DNA of 64,000 bases from Phytohabitans suffuscus (GCF_011764565.1 NZ_AP022871.1:1798001-1862000), one strand, 5' to 3'; positions 36,201 to 48,300 are shown, counted from the stretch's first letter. The notes: generated by a model from the letters alone, not told the origin. Translations and numbers: made by a program.

Positions 36201-39200
36201 GCCGCCCCACATCACGTCGCGCAGGCCGGGTTCGAGGTGGGCCAGCACGTCGTCCAGGGCGGCCGCGAAGACCGGGAACCGGTCGTACAGCTCGCGTCCC
36301 ATGCCCAGCCGCTGCGAACCCTGTCCGGAGAAGAGCATCGCGACCGGTCCGGGTCGGGCTGCGCCGCGGGCCACCTCGGTCACGCCGCCGTCCGTGGCGA
36401 GCAGGACGGCACGGCGCTCCAGGGCCGCCCGGCCGGTCGCCAGCGAGTACCCGACGTGCAGCCGCGCGGCCGGCGGGAGGCCGGCGACGCGGGCGACCTG
36501 GGCGTCCAGGGCCGCCTCCGACGCGGCGGCGACCGGCCAGGCCACGACGTCCGGCGCGGCGGCGGGCTCGGCGACCGGCCCGGGTGCGGCCGCCTGCTCC
36601 AGGATCACGTGCGCGTTGGTGCCGCTCATCCCGAACGAGGACACGGCCGCCCGCCGCGGCCGCCCGACCTCCGGCCAACTTCGCGTGGACGTCAGGAGCG
36701 ACACGGCGCCGGCGGTCCAGTCCACATGGGAGGACGGCGGGTCCGCGTGCAGGGTCATCGGCGCCACGCCGGCGCGCAGCGCCAGTACCGCCTTGATGAC
36801 CCCGGCGACACCGGCCGCGGCCTGGGTGTGGCCGATGTTCGACTTGACGGAGCCGAGCAGCAGCGGCCGCTCGCGTGCCTGTCCGTACGTCGCGAGCACC
36901 GCCTGCGCCTCGATCGGGTCACCCAGCGCGGTACCGGTGCCGTGCGCCTCCAGCATGTCCACATCGGACGCGGTCAGGCCGGCGCTGGCGAGCGCCTGCC
37001 GGATCACCCGCTGCTGCGACGGGCCGTTCGGGGCGGTGAGGCCGTTGGAGGCGCCGTCCTGGTTGACCGCCGAGCCGCGCACGACGGCGAGCACCTCGTG
37101 CCCGTGCCGCACCGCGTCGGAGAGCCGCTCGACGACGAGCACGCCGACACCCTCGGACCAGCCGGTGCCGTCGGCCGAGTCGGAGAACGCCTTGCAGCGG
37201 CCGTCGGCCGCGACCCCGCCCTGCTTGCTGAACTCCACGAACGCCGCCGGCGTCGCCATCACCGTCACGCCGCCGACCAGCGCCAGGTCGCACTCCCCCT
37301 GCCGGAGCGCCTGCGCGGCCAGGTGCAGCGCCACGAGCGACGAGGAGCACGCGGTGTCGACGGTGACGGCCGGACCTTCCAGCCCCATCACGTACGACAG
37401 CCGGCCGGACGTCACCGACGGGGCGCTGCCGGTGACGACGTACCCCTCGGCATCGCCGGCCACGTCGTCGATCGCGGTCTCGTAGCCCTGCGCGGAGGCG
37501 CCGACGAAGACGCCCGTCGGGCTGCCCTTGAGCGACAGCGGGTCGATGCCGGCCCGCTCGACCGCCTCCCACGAGACCTCCAGCAGCAGCCGCTGCTGCG
37601 GGTCCATCGCGACCGCCTCGCGCGGCGAGACCCGGAAGAACCCCGCGTCGAAGCCGCTGGCGTCGGCGAGGAAGCCGCCGGACCTGGTGTGGCTGCGCCC
37701 GGCGAGCAGGCCGCTGAGGTCCCAGCCGCGGTCGGTCGGGAACGGGGAGATCCCGTCCCGCCCCTCGACGAGCAGCCGCCACAGCTGTTCGGCGGAGTCG
37801 GCACCGCCCGGATAGCGGCAGCCCATGCCGACGATGGCGATCGGCTCGGCACCGGTGAACGGCACCGGGGCGGCATCCCCGGCAACACCCTCCACACCGG
37901 ACATCCGCGCGGACAGCAGTCCGGAGAGGACGGTCGGGGTCGGGTAGTCGAAGACGAGCGTCGTCGGCAGCTCCAGCCCGGTCGCCGCGGTCAGCCTGTT
38001 GCGCAGCTCGACCGCGGCGAGGGAGTCGAAGCCCAGTTCGCGGAAGGCGTGGTCGGGACGGACCGCCTCGGCGCTCTCGTGCTTGAGGACCGCGGCCGCC
38101 TCGGACCGGACCAGGTCGAGCAGCGCCCGCTCCCGCTCGGCGCCGGACAGCCGGGCGAGGCGGTCGCTGTGCGTGCCGGTTGCCGCGCCGGCCTCGGCCA
38201 GGGCGCGTGCCTCGGCGAGCTCGGACAGCAGCGGGCTCGGCCGGCTCGCGGTGAAGACCGGGAGGAAGCGGAGCCAGTCCACCTCGGCGACGGTCACCGC
38301 GGCGTCGCCGTCGTCCAGCGCCCGTTGCAGCGCGGCGATGCCGAGCTCCGGCCGCAGCGGCAGGACGCCTCGGCGGCGCAGCTGCTCGTCGCTGCCGGAC
38401 CGGTCGGCGGTCATGCCGACCTCGCCCCACGTACCCCACGCCACCGAGGTCGCCGTCCAGCCCTCGGCCCGCCGGTGCTCGGCGATCGCGTCGAGGACCG
38501 CGTTCGCGGCGGAGTAGGCGGGCTGGCCGCCGCCGCCCCAGACGGCGGCGACGGAAGAGAAGAGTACGAACGCGTCCAGGTCCGCGTCACGGGTCAGCTC
38601 GTGGAGATGCCAGGCGGCGGCGGCCTTGGTACGGATCATCGCCGCCAGCTCGTCCGGTGTGAGAGCACCGACCCCCTCGCGATCCTCGGTGTAGCCGGCG
38701 GCGTGGAAGACCGCCGTGAACTCGTGTCCACCGAGGAGCTCGGACAGGGCGGCGCGGTCGGCGGCGTCGCAGGCGACGGCGGTGACCCGGGTGCCGGCCG
38801 CCTCCAGCTCCTCCCGCAGCTCCGCGACACCCGGCGCGGTGGGGCCGCGCCGGCTCGCGAGGACGAGGTGCTCGGCGCCGTTCGCGGCGACCCAGCGGGC
38901 CACCCGCTGGCCGAGGCCGCCGGTCCCACCGGTGACCAGCACCGTGCCGCGGGCCCGCCAGGGGACGGCGGACCGGGTGCTCTTCGCGGCCCGCACCAGG
39001 CGCCGGCCGAACGTCCCCGACGGGCGCACGGCCACCTGGTCCTCGTGGCCGAGCCGGCCGGCCAGGACGGCGGCGAGCCGCTGCACCGTGCGGTCGCCGA
39101 CGGTGTCCGGGAGGTCGACGAGGCCGCCCCAGCGGGTCGGCTGTTCCAGACCGACCGTGCGGCCGAGGCCCCAGATCGCCGCCAGCGCCGGGCGGGTCAG

Positions 39201-42200
39201 CCGGTCGCCGCGACCGGTGCGGACCGCGCCGCGGGTGAGGCACCACAGTGGAGCGTCCTGCTCCGCGTCGCCGAGCGCCTGTACGAGCGCGAGCGTCGCG
39301 AGCGGCCCGTCCTCCTCGACGCCGAGCAGCGAGACGACGCCGGCGAACGGGCCGTGCTCGGCGGCGAGCGCGGTGATCCGCTCGGCGAGCGCTACACGGC
39401 CGGCGGCCGGCTCGACGGTGAGGCCCATGACCGCGGCGCCCTGTCCGGCCAGCGCCGCGGTGACCGCGTCCGCCCACCCCCGCTCGCCGGCCGGCACCGC
39501 CGCGAGCCACGCCCCGCCCAGCGCGGCCCGATCCGGCTCGCGCAGCCGTGTCCAGGTGATCCGGTAGCGCCGGTCGTCCACTTCGGAGCGGAGGCTTCGC
39601 CGGCTCCGCCAGGAGCGGAGCGCGGGCAGCATCGCCGCTACCGTCTCGCCGTCGAGGTCGAGGGTGGCGGCGACGCCGTCCGGCGTACCGTCGACAAGGC
39701 TCCAGAACTCCCCGTCCGCCGCCTCGGCACGCACCGGCTCGGCCTCGGGCCAGAAGCGCTGCCGCTGAAACGCGTACGTCGGCAGGTCCACCCGCCGGCC
39801 GCCGGCGAGCAGCGGGCTCCAGTCGACGGGCACGCCGGCGGTGTGCAGGCGGGCGAGCGCGGTGAGCAGGGTCTGCTCGTCGTCCCGGTCCTTGCGCAGG
39901 GTGGGGATGCCGTCGCCGGCCAGCGCGGCGAGCACACCGTCCGGGCCGATCTCCAGAAACGTCGCGCCGTCGAGCGCGGCGACCGCGTCGCCGAAGCGGA
40001 CGCTACCGCGCGCGTGCCTGACCCAGTACTCAGGATCGGTCACGTCGCCGCCCGCCACCACCGGGATGCGTGGCGCCGAGAACGTCAGGCCCCTGATGGC
40101 GGTCCGGAACGCGTCGAGCATCGGCTCCATCAGCGGCGAGTGGAACGCGTGCGACACCCGCAGGCGGGTCGACGTGCCGAAACGGCCGGCGATCGCGAGG
40201 ACCGCCTCCTCCTCGCCCGCGATGACCACGGAGGTCGGCCCGTTGACGGCGGCGACGGAGACGCCGTCGGTCAGCAGCGGCAGCACATCGGCCTCGGCTG
40301 CCCGCAGCGCGACCATCGCACCACCGTCCGGCAGGTCCCGCATCAGCGACGCCCGCGCCGTCACCAGATGGCCGGCGTCCTCCAGCGAGAGCACACCCGC
40401 GACGTGGGCCGCCGCGATCTCGCCGATGGAGTGCCCAGCCATGTGGTCGGCCGTGACGCCGAACGACGTGACGAGCCGGAAGAGGGCCACCTCGACGGCG
40501 AACAGGGCCGGCTGCGCCCACCCCGTTTCGTCCAGGGCCTCGGCGTCCGCGCCCCACATCACGTCCCGTACGCCCGGGTCGAGGTGGGACAGGGCCTCGT
40601 CCAGCGCCGACGCGAACACCGGGAAACGCTCGTACAACGCGCGTCCCATGCCGAGCCGCTGCGAACCCTGGCCGGAGAAGAGCATCGCCAGCGGTGCCGG
40701 CCTTGCCTCGCCCCGCGCCGCCTCGGCCACCCCGCCGGCGGAGGCGAGCAGGACCGCCCGGTGCGGCAGGAGCGCGCGCCCGGTGGCGAGCGAGTGTCCG
40801 ATGTCGAGCCGATCGGCCGCCGGGAGGTTGGCGAGCCGCTCGATCTGGGCGTCGAGCGCCGCCTCGGACCTGGCCGAGACGATCCAGGGTACGAGTGCCG
40901 GCGGCGACGGCGGTTCGGGCGCCTCGGCTGCGGGGGCCTGCTCGACGATCACGTGCGCGTTCGTGCCGCTGATGCCGAACGAGGAGACGCCGGCCCGCCG
41001 CGGCCGGTCGACCTCGGGCCAGGCCGCGGCCTCGGCGGCGAGGGCGATGGCACCGGCCGACCAGTCCACCCGGGTCGACGGGGCGTCCGCGTGGAGGGAC
41101 CTGGGCACCAGCCCGTACCGGATGGCCTGGATCATCTTGATGACGCCGGCCACGCCGGCGGCGGCCTGCGTGTGACCGATGTTCGACTTCACCGAGCCCA
41201 GCCACAGTGGACGCCGGCGGCCCTGCCCGTACGTCTCCAGCAGTGCCTGCGCCTCGATCGGGTCGCCGAGCGTGGTGCCGGTGCCGTGGCCTTCGACGAC
41301 GTCGACCTGGTCGGCGGCCAGCCGGGCGTTGTCCAGCGCGGCGCGGATGACCCGCTGCTGCGACGGACCGTTGGGCGCGGTGAGGCCGCTCGACGCGCCG
41401 TCCTGGTTGACGGCTGAGCCGCAGATCAGGGCGAGCACGGGGTGCCCGTTGCGCTCGGCGTCGGAGAGCCTTTCCAGCAGCAGTACGCCGACGCCCTCGC
41501 CCCAGCCGACCCCGTCGGCCGCGTCCGCGAAGGGCTTGCACCGCCCGTCCGGGGCGAGGCCGCGCTGCCGCGAGAACTCGACGAACTCGGCCGGCGTGGC
41601 CATGACCGTGACGCCACCGGCGAAGGCGAGCGAGCACTCGCCGGAGCGCAGCGCCTGGCTGGCGAGGTGCAGCGCGACGAGCGAGGCCGAGCAGGCGGTG
41701 TCCACGGTGACCGCCGGCCCTTCGAGGCCGAGCAGGTACGAGATACGGCCGGAGATGACGCTGGCCGCCGCGCCGGTGACCGTGTACCCCTCGGCCGACT
41801 CGTCGGAGTCGACGAGCGAGACGTAGCTGGAGTTGCCCGCGCCGATGAACGCGCCCGTGTCGCTGCCACGCAACGCCGTCGGGTCGACGCCGGCGCTCTC
41901 CACCGCCTCCCACGCGGTCTCCAGCAACAGGCGCTGCTGCGGGTCCATGGCGAGCGCCTCGCGTGGCGAGATACCGAAGAAGGCCGCGTCGAAGTCCGCG
42001 ACGCCGGCGAGGAAGCCGCCCTCGCGGGTGTACGTGGTGCCGGGCCGGGCCGGGTCGGGGTCGTAGATGGCGTCCACGTCCCAGCCGCGGTCGGTGGGCA
42101 GGTCGGAGATGGCGTCGACGCCCTCTACGACGAGCCGCCACAGGTCCTCGGGTGAGCGGACGCCCCGGGGTAGTGGCAGGCCATGCCGATGACGGCGATC

Positions 42201-42307
42201 GGCTCGCCATCGCGTCCCTCGACCGCCTTCAGGCGCTGCCGGGTCAGCTGGAGGTCGTTCGTGACCCGCTTGAGGTAGTCGCGGAGCTTGTCTTCGGTGC
42301 TCGTCAT
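24250..42307 (-). CDS. Modular type I polyketide synthase, gene 3 (modules 5 to 8, polyol part)
   Basis: Four-module PKS of about 6,019 residues after restoring two missing bases. Approximate residues: docking coil 1-33; KS5 35-457, AT5 540-823, KR5 1120-1303, ACP5 1400-1467; KS6 1490-1903, AT6 1990-2283, KR6 2563-2743, ACP6 2850-2916; KS7 2936-3350, AT7 3456-3773, KR7 4077-4257, ACP7 4363-4433; KS8 4450-4873, AT8 4978-5293, KR8 5580-5773, ACP8 5873-5943; docking tail 5947-6018. No DH or ER is present, so each module should leave a hydroxyl. Start ATG 42307 follows a GAGGA ribosome site and begins a canonical docking coil. Frame breaks at 42163-42170 (in KS5) and 30943-30949 (post-AT7 linker) fall in G/C runs. 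The total length is divisible by three only when both bases are restored, which supports one gene. AT7 and AT8 differ in type from the other ATs. Confidence 0.93.
24253..24470 (-). other. C-terminal docking tail of PKS gene 3
   Basis: After ACP8 the tail reads [18 protein letters not shown], an Ala/Pro linker and a final helix ending [13 protein letters not shown]. This differs from the acidic IDDEL/IDQEL ends of PKS genes 1 and 2, so it is a different docking subclass. It fits the equally distinct N-terminal coil of PKS gene 4 ([16 protein letters not shown]). Confidence 0.82.
24480..28965 (-). other. PKS module 8: KS-AT(methylmalonyl)-KR(A1)-ACP
   Basis: KS 28960-27690 has DTGCSSS and [10 protein letters not shown] 27375-26430 has [18 protein letters not shown] and YASH, the classic methylmalonyl signature, and is the only one in the window. 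KR 25570-24990 has no LDD and carries Trp with Gln in [11 protein letters not shown], the A1 pattern (L-hydroxyl, no epimerisation). ACP 24690-24480 has LGFDSV. Expected outcome: a hydroxyl plus one methyl branch placed next to the start of the polyene made by PKS gene 4. Confidence 0.93.
29010..33505 (-). other. PKS module 7: KS-AT(atypical)-KR(A2)-ACP
   Basis: KS 33500-32260 is intact ([14 protein letters not shown]). AT 31940-30990 belongs to the methylmalonyl-like lineage ([21 protein letters not shown]), but the serine elbow reads GTSQGE and the specificity motif reads VSTH instead of YASH. KR 30080-29540 has no LDD, has Trp and His in [10 protein letters not shown] (A2 pattern) and an unusual HWGKW where the other KRs have AWGxW. 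ACP 29220-29010 has VGFDSV. Known AT motif rules tie such departures to larger or oxygenated extenders, but the substrate is not readable from this. Expected outcome: an L-hydroxyl next to an epimerised, unusual substituent. Confidence 0.88.
30943..30949 (-). other. Apparent one-base loss (frameshift) in the post-AT7 linker
   Basis: The frame ends [12 protein letters not shown] then TGA, and the next frame begins [15 protein letters not shown], the motif that always follows the AT. One extra base in the GG run gives [11 protein letters not shown]. The overlap looks like a GTGA gene junction, but no PKS gene begins inside this linker and no docking domain is present. Confidence 0.85.
33560..37845 (-). 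other. PKS module 6: KS-AT(malonyl)-KR(B)-ACP
   Basis: KS 37840-36600 has [14 protein letters not shown] and KSNIGH. AT 36340-35460 has GQGSQ, GHSIGE and HAFH (malonyl). KR 34620-34080 has GTLDDGVLD (B type) and [12 protein letters not shown] 33760-33560 has LGFDSL. No DH or ER. Expected outcome: a D-configured beta-hydroxyl. Confidence 0.92.
37910..42205 (-). other. PKS module 5: KS-AT(malonyl)-KR(A1)-ACP
   Basis: KS 42205-40940 has TACSAS and EGHGTGTT; it contains the frame break at 42163-42170. AT 40690-39840 has GQGSQ, GHSIGE and HAFH (malonyl). KR 38950-38400 lacks the LDD loop (it reads [10 protein letters not shown]) and has Trp in [12 protein letters not shown], which together indicate an A-type KR giving an L-hydroxyl; Gln rather than His before the Tyr favours A1. 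ACP 38110-37910 has LGFDSL. No DH or ER. The hydroxyl here should have the opposite configuration to those set by the B-type KRs of modules 4 and 6. Confidence 0.92.
42163..42170 (-). other. Apparent one-base loss (frameshift) at the start of KS5
   Basis: The sense sequence reads IGMACHYPG and should continue [15 protein letters not shown], which is in the next frame. One extra G in the CCCCGGGG run restores it. Without it PKS gene 3 would appear as a 60-residue fragment followed by an ORF with no docking domain. Confidence 0.88.
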
Positions 42308-42316
42308 GGCTTCCTC
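42305..42316 (-). promoter_or_regulatory. Start region and ribosome site of PKS gene 3
   Basis: On the minus strand GAGGA (42312-42316) lies 4 bases before ATG at 42307. The gap to the TAG stop of PKS gene 2 is 38 bp, with room for no promoter that I can recognise, so the genes are probably read from one transcript. Confidence 0.75.
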
Positions 42317-42345
42317 GCCTTAGGTCGCGCGGGTGGCGCGCTTCC

Positions 42346-45300
42346 CTAGTTGATTCCGAGTTCCTGGTCGATGAGGGCGAACATCTCGTCGTCGGTGGCC
42401 TGGGTGAGCGCGGTCGCGCCGGTATCGCCGGCCGGCTCTCCCTCCAGGCGCCACTGCACGGCCGCGAGCCGCTTGGCGAGCCGCGCCCGGGTGGACTGGT
42501 CGAGTTCGGCGGCGCGGACGGCGGCCTCCAACCGTTCGAGCTCGGCGAAAACCCCTTCGGGCGTGGCGCCGCCGTCCACGCCGAGGGCGGTGCCGAGGTG
42601 GCGGGCGAGGGCGAGCGGCGTGGGGTGGTCGTAGAGGGTGGTCTCGGGCAGCCGCACGCCGGCCTCGGCGGCGAAGCGGTTCCGCAGCTCGACGGCGGTC
42701 AGCGAGGTCATGCCGAGGTCGACGAAGCCCCGCTCGCGGTCGACCGCGCGGGCCGAGTCGTGGCCGAGCACCGCGGCGACGTGCCGGGTCACCAGCTCCA
42801 GCAGCAACCCTTCCCGCTCGGCGGGCAGGGTGCCGCGCAGTCGCGCGGCGAGGTCGGCGGGCGCCGCGCCGCCGTTCGCGGCCGGCGCCACGGGTAGGCC
42901 GGGAAGGTCGCGCAGCAGCGCCGGTACCTCGCCGGAGAAGGCGCGCGGGTCGAGCGGGGCCGGCACGAGGAACGGCTCGTCCACATCGGATGCGCGGTCG
43001 AGGAGCCGCAGCCCCTGCCCGGTGGAGATGGGCACGATGCCCTGCCCCCGCAGCAGCGCGACGTCGGCCTCGGTGAGGGCGCGGGTGATGCCGGCGCGCT
43101 CCTCCCACATCCCCCAGGCGAGCGACACTCCGGGAAGCCCGAGCGCCCGCCGGCGCTGGGCGAGCGCGTCGAGGAACGTGTTGGCGGCGCAGTAGTTGGC
43201 CTGGCCGGGCGCGCCGGTGACGCCAGCGGCCGAGGAGAAGAGCACGAACGCGGCGGCGTCGCCGGCCAGCTCGTGCAGGTGTGCGGCCGCGTCGAGCTTC
43301 GGCCTCAGCACCCGGTCGATCCGCTCGCCGGTCAGCGACCGCAGCACGCCGTCGTCGAGTACCGCGGCGGTGTGCACGACCCCGCTGATCCGCCGTCCAC
43401 TCAGGAGCTTGGACAGCTCGGCCCGGTCGGCGACGTCGCACGCCACCACCTCCGCCGCGGCACCCAGCTCGGCCAGCTCGCCGACGAGCTCGGCCGCACC
43501 CGGCGCGCCGGCGCCGCGCCGGCTGACCAGCAGCAGCCGCCGGATGCCGTGCCGCCCGGCCAGGTGGCGGGCGACGGCCGCGCCGAGCGCGCCGGTGCCG
43601 CCGGTGACGAGTACCGTGCCCTCGCGGGCCGCCTCCCACATGCCGGTCGGGGGCGGGTGCTCGTCCACAGGAGACAGGCGGAGCACCGAGGCGGTGCCGG
43701 CGCGGAGCGCCAGCTGCGGATCACCGGCCGCCCGGGCGGCGGCTACGGCGGCGGGAAGCGCCGCTTCGGACTCGGCCGTGCCGTCCAGGTCGGCCAGCGT
43801 GATCCGGCCCGGGTGCTCGGACTGCGCCGAGCGCGCCAGCCCCCAGACACCGGCGGCGGCGTAGCCGTCCACCGTGTCGCCGGGCGCCGCGGCGACCGCG
43901 TTCCGGGTCACCACGACGAGGTGCGAGTCGGCCGGTCCTTCTTCCGCGAGCCACGCCTGGATGGCGGCGAGCGCGGCCCGCACGGCACCCCGCGCGGTGC
44001 CGGCGAGGTCACCGGCGGCATCCGGGGCGATGCGCAACAGGACGGTGTCTCCCGCCGGCTCGCCAGCCGCGACGTCGAGTGGGATCCACCGTGGACGGAA
44101 CAGGCCGGCGCCACTCCCGGACGCCTGGGCCGGCCAGTACCGCTTGCGCTGGAACGCGTAGGTGGGCAGCTCGACGCGGCGGGATCCGGTGCCGGCGAAG
44201 GTGGCCGCCCAGTCGACGTCGACGCCTTCGACATGCAGGCGGGCCAGGGCGGTGGCGGCGGCGAGCTCCTCGCCGGTGCCGGCGCGCAGCAGGGGGCCAC
44301 GACGGTCTCCCCGGCACCTGGTCGGCGACCATGGCGGACAGCACGCCGTCCGGGCCGATCTCCAGCAGCGCGTCTACGCCGTGCTCGCGGAGCGCGGTCA
44401 CCGCGTCGGCGAAGCGGACCGGCTCGCGCACCTGCCGCACCCAGTACTCCGGGGAGGTCACGTCGCCGCCCGCGACGATGGGGACGCGCGGTGGGGCGAA
44501 CGACAGTCCCTTCACGACGGTGTGGAAGTCGTCGAGCATCGGGTCCATCAGCGGCGAGTGGAACGCGTGCGACACCGCCAGCCGCTTGGACCGCCAGCGC
44601 CCGGCGAGGGCCAGCACGCCCTCCTCCTCGCCGGCGATGACGACGGACGCCGGCCCGTTCACCGCGGCGATCGCGACGCCTTCGGTCAGTAGTGGCCGGA
44701 CCTCGTCCTCGGTGGCGCGGACGGCCACCATCGCCCCTCCGGACGGCAGGGCGCCCATCAGCGACGCCCGGGCGGAGACGAGCGCGGCGGCGTCCGCGAG
44801 GGACAGGACACCGGCGACGTGTGCGGCGACGATCTCGCCGATCGAGTGGCCGGTCAGGTGGTCGGGCCGGATGCCGAACGACTCGACGAGGCGGAAGAGC
44901 GCCACCTCCAGCGCGAAGATCGCGGGCTGGGCGGCCGCGGTGTGGTCGAGCCGCGCGGGGTCCTCGCCCCACATCACGTCCCGCAGCCCGGGGTCCAGAT
45001 GGGACAGCACCTCGTCGAGTGCCGTGGCGAAGGCCGGGAAGCGGTCGTACAGCTCGCGTCCCATGCCCAGCCGCTGCGCGCCCTGCCCGGTGAAGATCGC
45101 GGCGAGCGTGCGTTCGCGAGCCGTGCCGCGGGCGGCCTCGACCACCCCGTCGGCTCCGGCGAGCAGCACCGCGCGATGGCCGAAGAGGGAGCGGCCGGTG
45201 GCGAGCGAGTAGCCGACGTCGGCGCGACCGACCTCCTGAAGCTCGCCGACCCGCTGGAGCTGGGCGTCCAGCGCGGCGCTGGAGCGGGCCGACAACGGCC

Positions 45301-48300
45301 AGGCGGCGAGGGCGGGCGGGACGGTCTCCGCCTCGGCCGGCTCGGCGGGCGCGGGCGGCTCCTCGAGGATGACGTGCGCGTTCGTGCCGCTGATGCCGAA
45401 GGACGAGACCGCCGCCCGCCGCGGCCGTCCGGCCTCGGGCCAGACCTCGGTCGAGGTCAGGAGCGATACGGCGCCGGCCGACCAGTCGACGTGTGAGGAC
45501 GGCGCGTCGACGTGGAGCGTCTTCGGCGCGATGCCGCGGCGCAGTGCCTCCACCATCTTGATGACGCCGGCGGTGCCGGACGCGGCCTGGAGGTGGCCGA
45601 TGTTCGACTTGACCGAGCCGAGCAGCAGCGGCCGCTCGCGGTCCTGCCCGTACGTGGCGAGCAGTGCCTGCGCCTCGATCGGGTCGCCGAGGGCGGTGCC
45701 GGTGCCGTGCCCCTCCACGACGTCCACGTCGGACGGTGTCAGGCCGGCACTGGCGAGGGCCTGGCGGATGACGCGGCGCTGGGCGGGACCGTTCGGTGCG
45801 GTGAGGCCGTTGCTGCCGCCGTCCTGGTTGACGGCTGAGCCGCGGATCAGCGCGAGTACGGCGTGCCCGTGGCGCTGGGCGTCGGAGAGCCGCTCCAGCA
45901 CGAGGACGCCGGCCCCTTCCGACCAACCGGTGCCGTCGGCCGCGTCGGCGAACGCCTTGCAGCGCCCGTCCGCCGCCGAGCCGCCCTGCCGGCCGAACTC
46001 GGTGTAGATGAGCGGATCCACCATCACCGTCACACCGCCGACCAGGGCCAGCGAGCATTCGCCGGTACGCAGCGCCTGGGTGGCCAGGTGCATGGCGACG
46101 AGCGAGGAGGAGCAGGCGGTGTCCACGGTCAGCGCCGGCCCTTCGAGGCCGAGCGTGTACGACACCCGGCCCGAGATGACGCTGAGCGCCGTGCCGGTGA
46201 GCACGAAGCCCTGCGACTCCTCGTCGTCCTGCAGCGCTGCTCCGTAGTCGGAGGCGCCCGCGCCGACGTAGACGCCGGTGTCCGTGCCGGCGAGCGACTT
46301 CGGGGGGATGCCGGCCCGTTCCAGCGCTTCCCAGGCGGTCTCCAGCAGCAGGCGCTGCTGCGGGTCCATCGCGAGCGCCTCGCGGGGCGAGATGCCGAAG
46401 AAGTCCGAGTCGAAGTCCATCGCGTCGACGAAGCCGCCGGTGAGCGCGGTGACCGGCGCGTCCGGGCCGAGCAGGGCGGCCAGGTCCCAGCCGCGGTCGG
46501 CCGGGATACCGCCGATCGCGTCCCGCTCCTCGACGACCAGCCGCCAGAGGTCGTCCGGCGACCGCACGCCGCCGGGTAGCCGGCAGCCCATCCCGACGAT
46601 CGCGATCGGGTCGTCGCCGGTCGGCGGCGCCGCGAGCGGGCCGGTCTCGGCCACTCCGCCGCCGACCAGCTCGCTGACCAAGTGGTCGGTCAGGTGCCGG
46701 ATCGTCGGGTGGTCGAAGACGAGCGTGGCGGCCAGCCGCAGCCCGGTCGTGGCGTTGAGCCGGTTGCGCAGCTCGACCGCGGTGAGCGAGTCGAAGCCGA
46801 GGTCCTTGAACGAGCGCTCCACCTCGATGGCCGCGCCGCTCGCGTGCCCGAGAACCGCGGCCACCTCGCCCCGGAGCAGCTCGACGACAGCACGGTCCCG
46901 GTCGGGGCCGGGCAGCGCCCGCAGCGTCGCGGCGAGCGAGGTCTCCGCACCCGCGCCGGCGATGGTGGTCGCCCGCCGCACCGGGGGCCGGACGAGGCCG
47001 CGGAGCAGGCCGGGCACCGCACCCCGGTCGCGCAGCGTCCGCAGGTCCAGCCGCATGGGTACGGCGACCGCGGCGTCCACCGAGACGGCGGCGTCGAAGA
47101 GCGCCAGGCCCTGCTCGACGGTGAGCAGCGGCATGCCGGAGCGGGCGATCCGGTCCCGGTCGGCGCCGGTCAGCCGTGCGGTCATGCCGGCGTCCTGGGT
47201 GAACGCGCCCCAAGCGAGCGACTGCGCCGGCAGCCCTTGCGCGCGCCGGTGCGTGGCGAGCGCGTCGAGGTAGGCGTTGCCGGCCGCGTAGTTGCCCTGT
47301 CCCGGGCTGCCGAGCACACCGGAGGCGGACGAGTAGAGCACGAACGCGGCGAGGTCTGAGTCACGGGTCAGCTCGTGCAGATGCCAGGCGGCGTCCACCT
47401 TCGGGCGCAGCACAGTGGACAACCGCTCCGGCGTCAACGAACCGACCAGCCCGTCGTCCAACACACCCGCCGTGTGCACGACAGCGGTGAGGCGATGCCC
47501 GGCGATCGCCGCCGCCAGGGCGGATCGATCGGCGACGTCGCAGGCGGCCACCTCGACCTCCGCACCAAGCCCAACCAACTCGTCCCGCAACTCCACCGCA
47601 CCCGCAGCGGCCAAACCACGCCGGCTGACCAACAACAGCCTGCGCACCCCACGCCGGACAACCAGATGCCGCGCCAGCACACCACCCAAACCACCCGTAC
47701 CACCAGTGACCAGCACAGTGCCGTCCCGATCCCACACCCGAGGCATCGTCAGCACGATCTTCCCGACATGCCTGGCCATACTCATGAACCGGAACGCCTC
47801 ACCAGCCCGACGCACATCCCACGACGTCACCGGCAACGGACACAACACACCCCGAGCAAACAGCTCCAGCAACTCGCCCAGCATCGCCCCGATCCGGACC
47901 GGACCGGCGTCCGCGAGGTCGAACGGCTTGTACTCCACGCCCGGCAGGTCTTCGGCACGGCGGATGTCTGTCTTACCCATCTCGACGAACCGCCCGCCCG
48001 GCCCGAGCAGCCCCACCGACGCGTCCACGAACTCACCCGCCAACGCGTTCAGCACCACATCGACGGTCGGGAAACGATCCGCGAAGTCCAGCGAACGGGA
48101 CGAGGCGATGTGGACGTCGTCAAGACCGAGCGAACGCAACACCTCCCACTTGCCCTCACTCGCCGTCGCGAACACCTCAGCACCCAAATGCCGAGCCAAC
48201 TGGATCGCCGCCATACCCACACCACCCGCACCGGCATGCACCAGCACCCTCTCCCCCGCCTTGAGCCCGGCGAGGTCCACGAGGCCGTAGTACGCGGTCA

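Larger units (their letters stand above)
42590..46615 (-). other. PKS module 4: KS-AT(malonyl)-KR(B)-ACP
   Basis: KS 46610-45360 has TACSSS and [10 protein letters not shown] 45110-44200 has GQGAQ, GHSIGE and HAFH (malonyl). There is no DH: the sequence passes from the post-AT motif [12 protein letters not shown] straight into the KR structural half. KR 43625-43090 has AVLDDGVLR (B type) and [12 protein letters not shown] 42790-42590 has LGMTSL, so the phosphopantetheine Ser is kept but the usual Asp before it is Thr. Expected outcome: a beta-hydroxyl. Two apparent one-base losses lie just after the AT core at 44292-44314. Confidence 0.9.

Noticed and set aside
36084..41417. Long plus-strand open frame (1,777 codons) opposite PKS gene 3
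   Set aside because: It runs antisense to confirmed KS, AT and KR domains and encodes low-complexity Arg/Gly/Ala-rich protein with no domain. Long antisense frames are expected in very GC-rich coding DNA.
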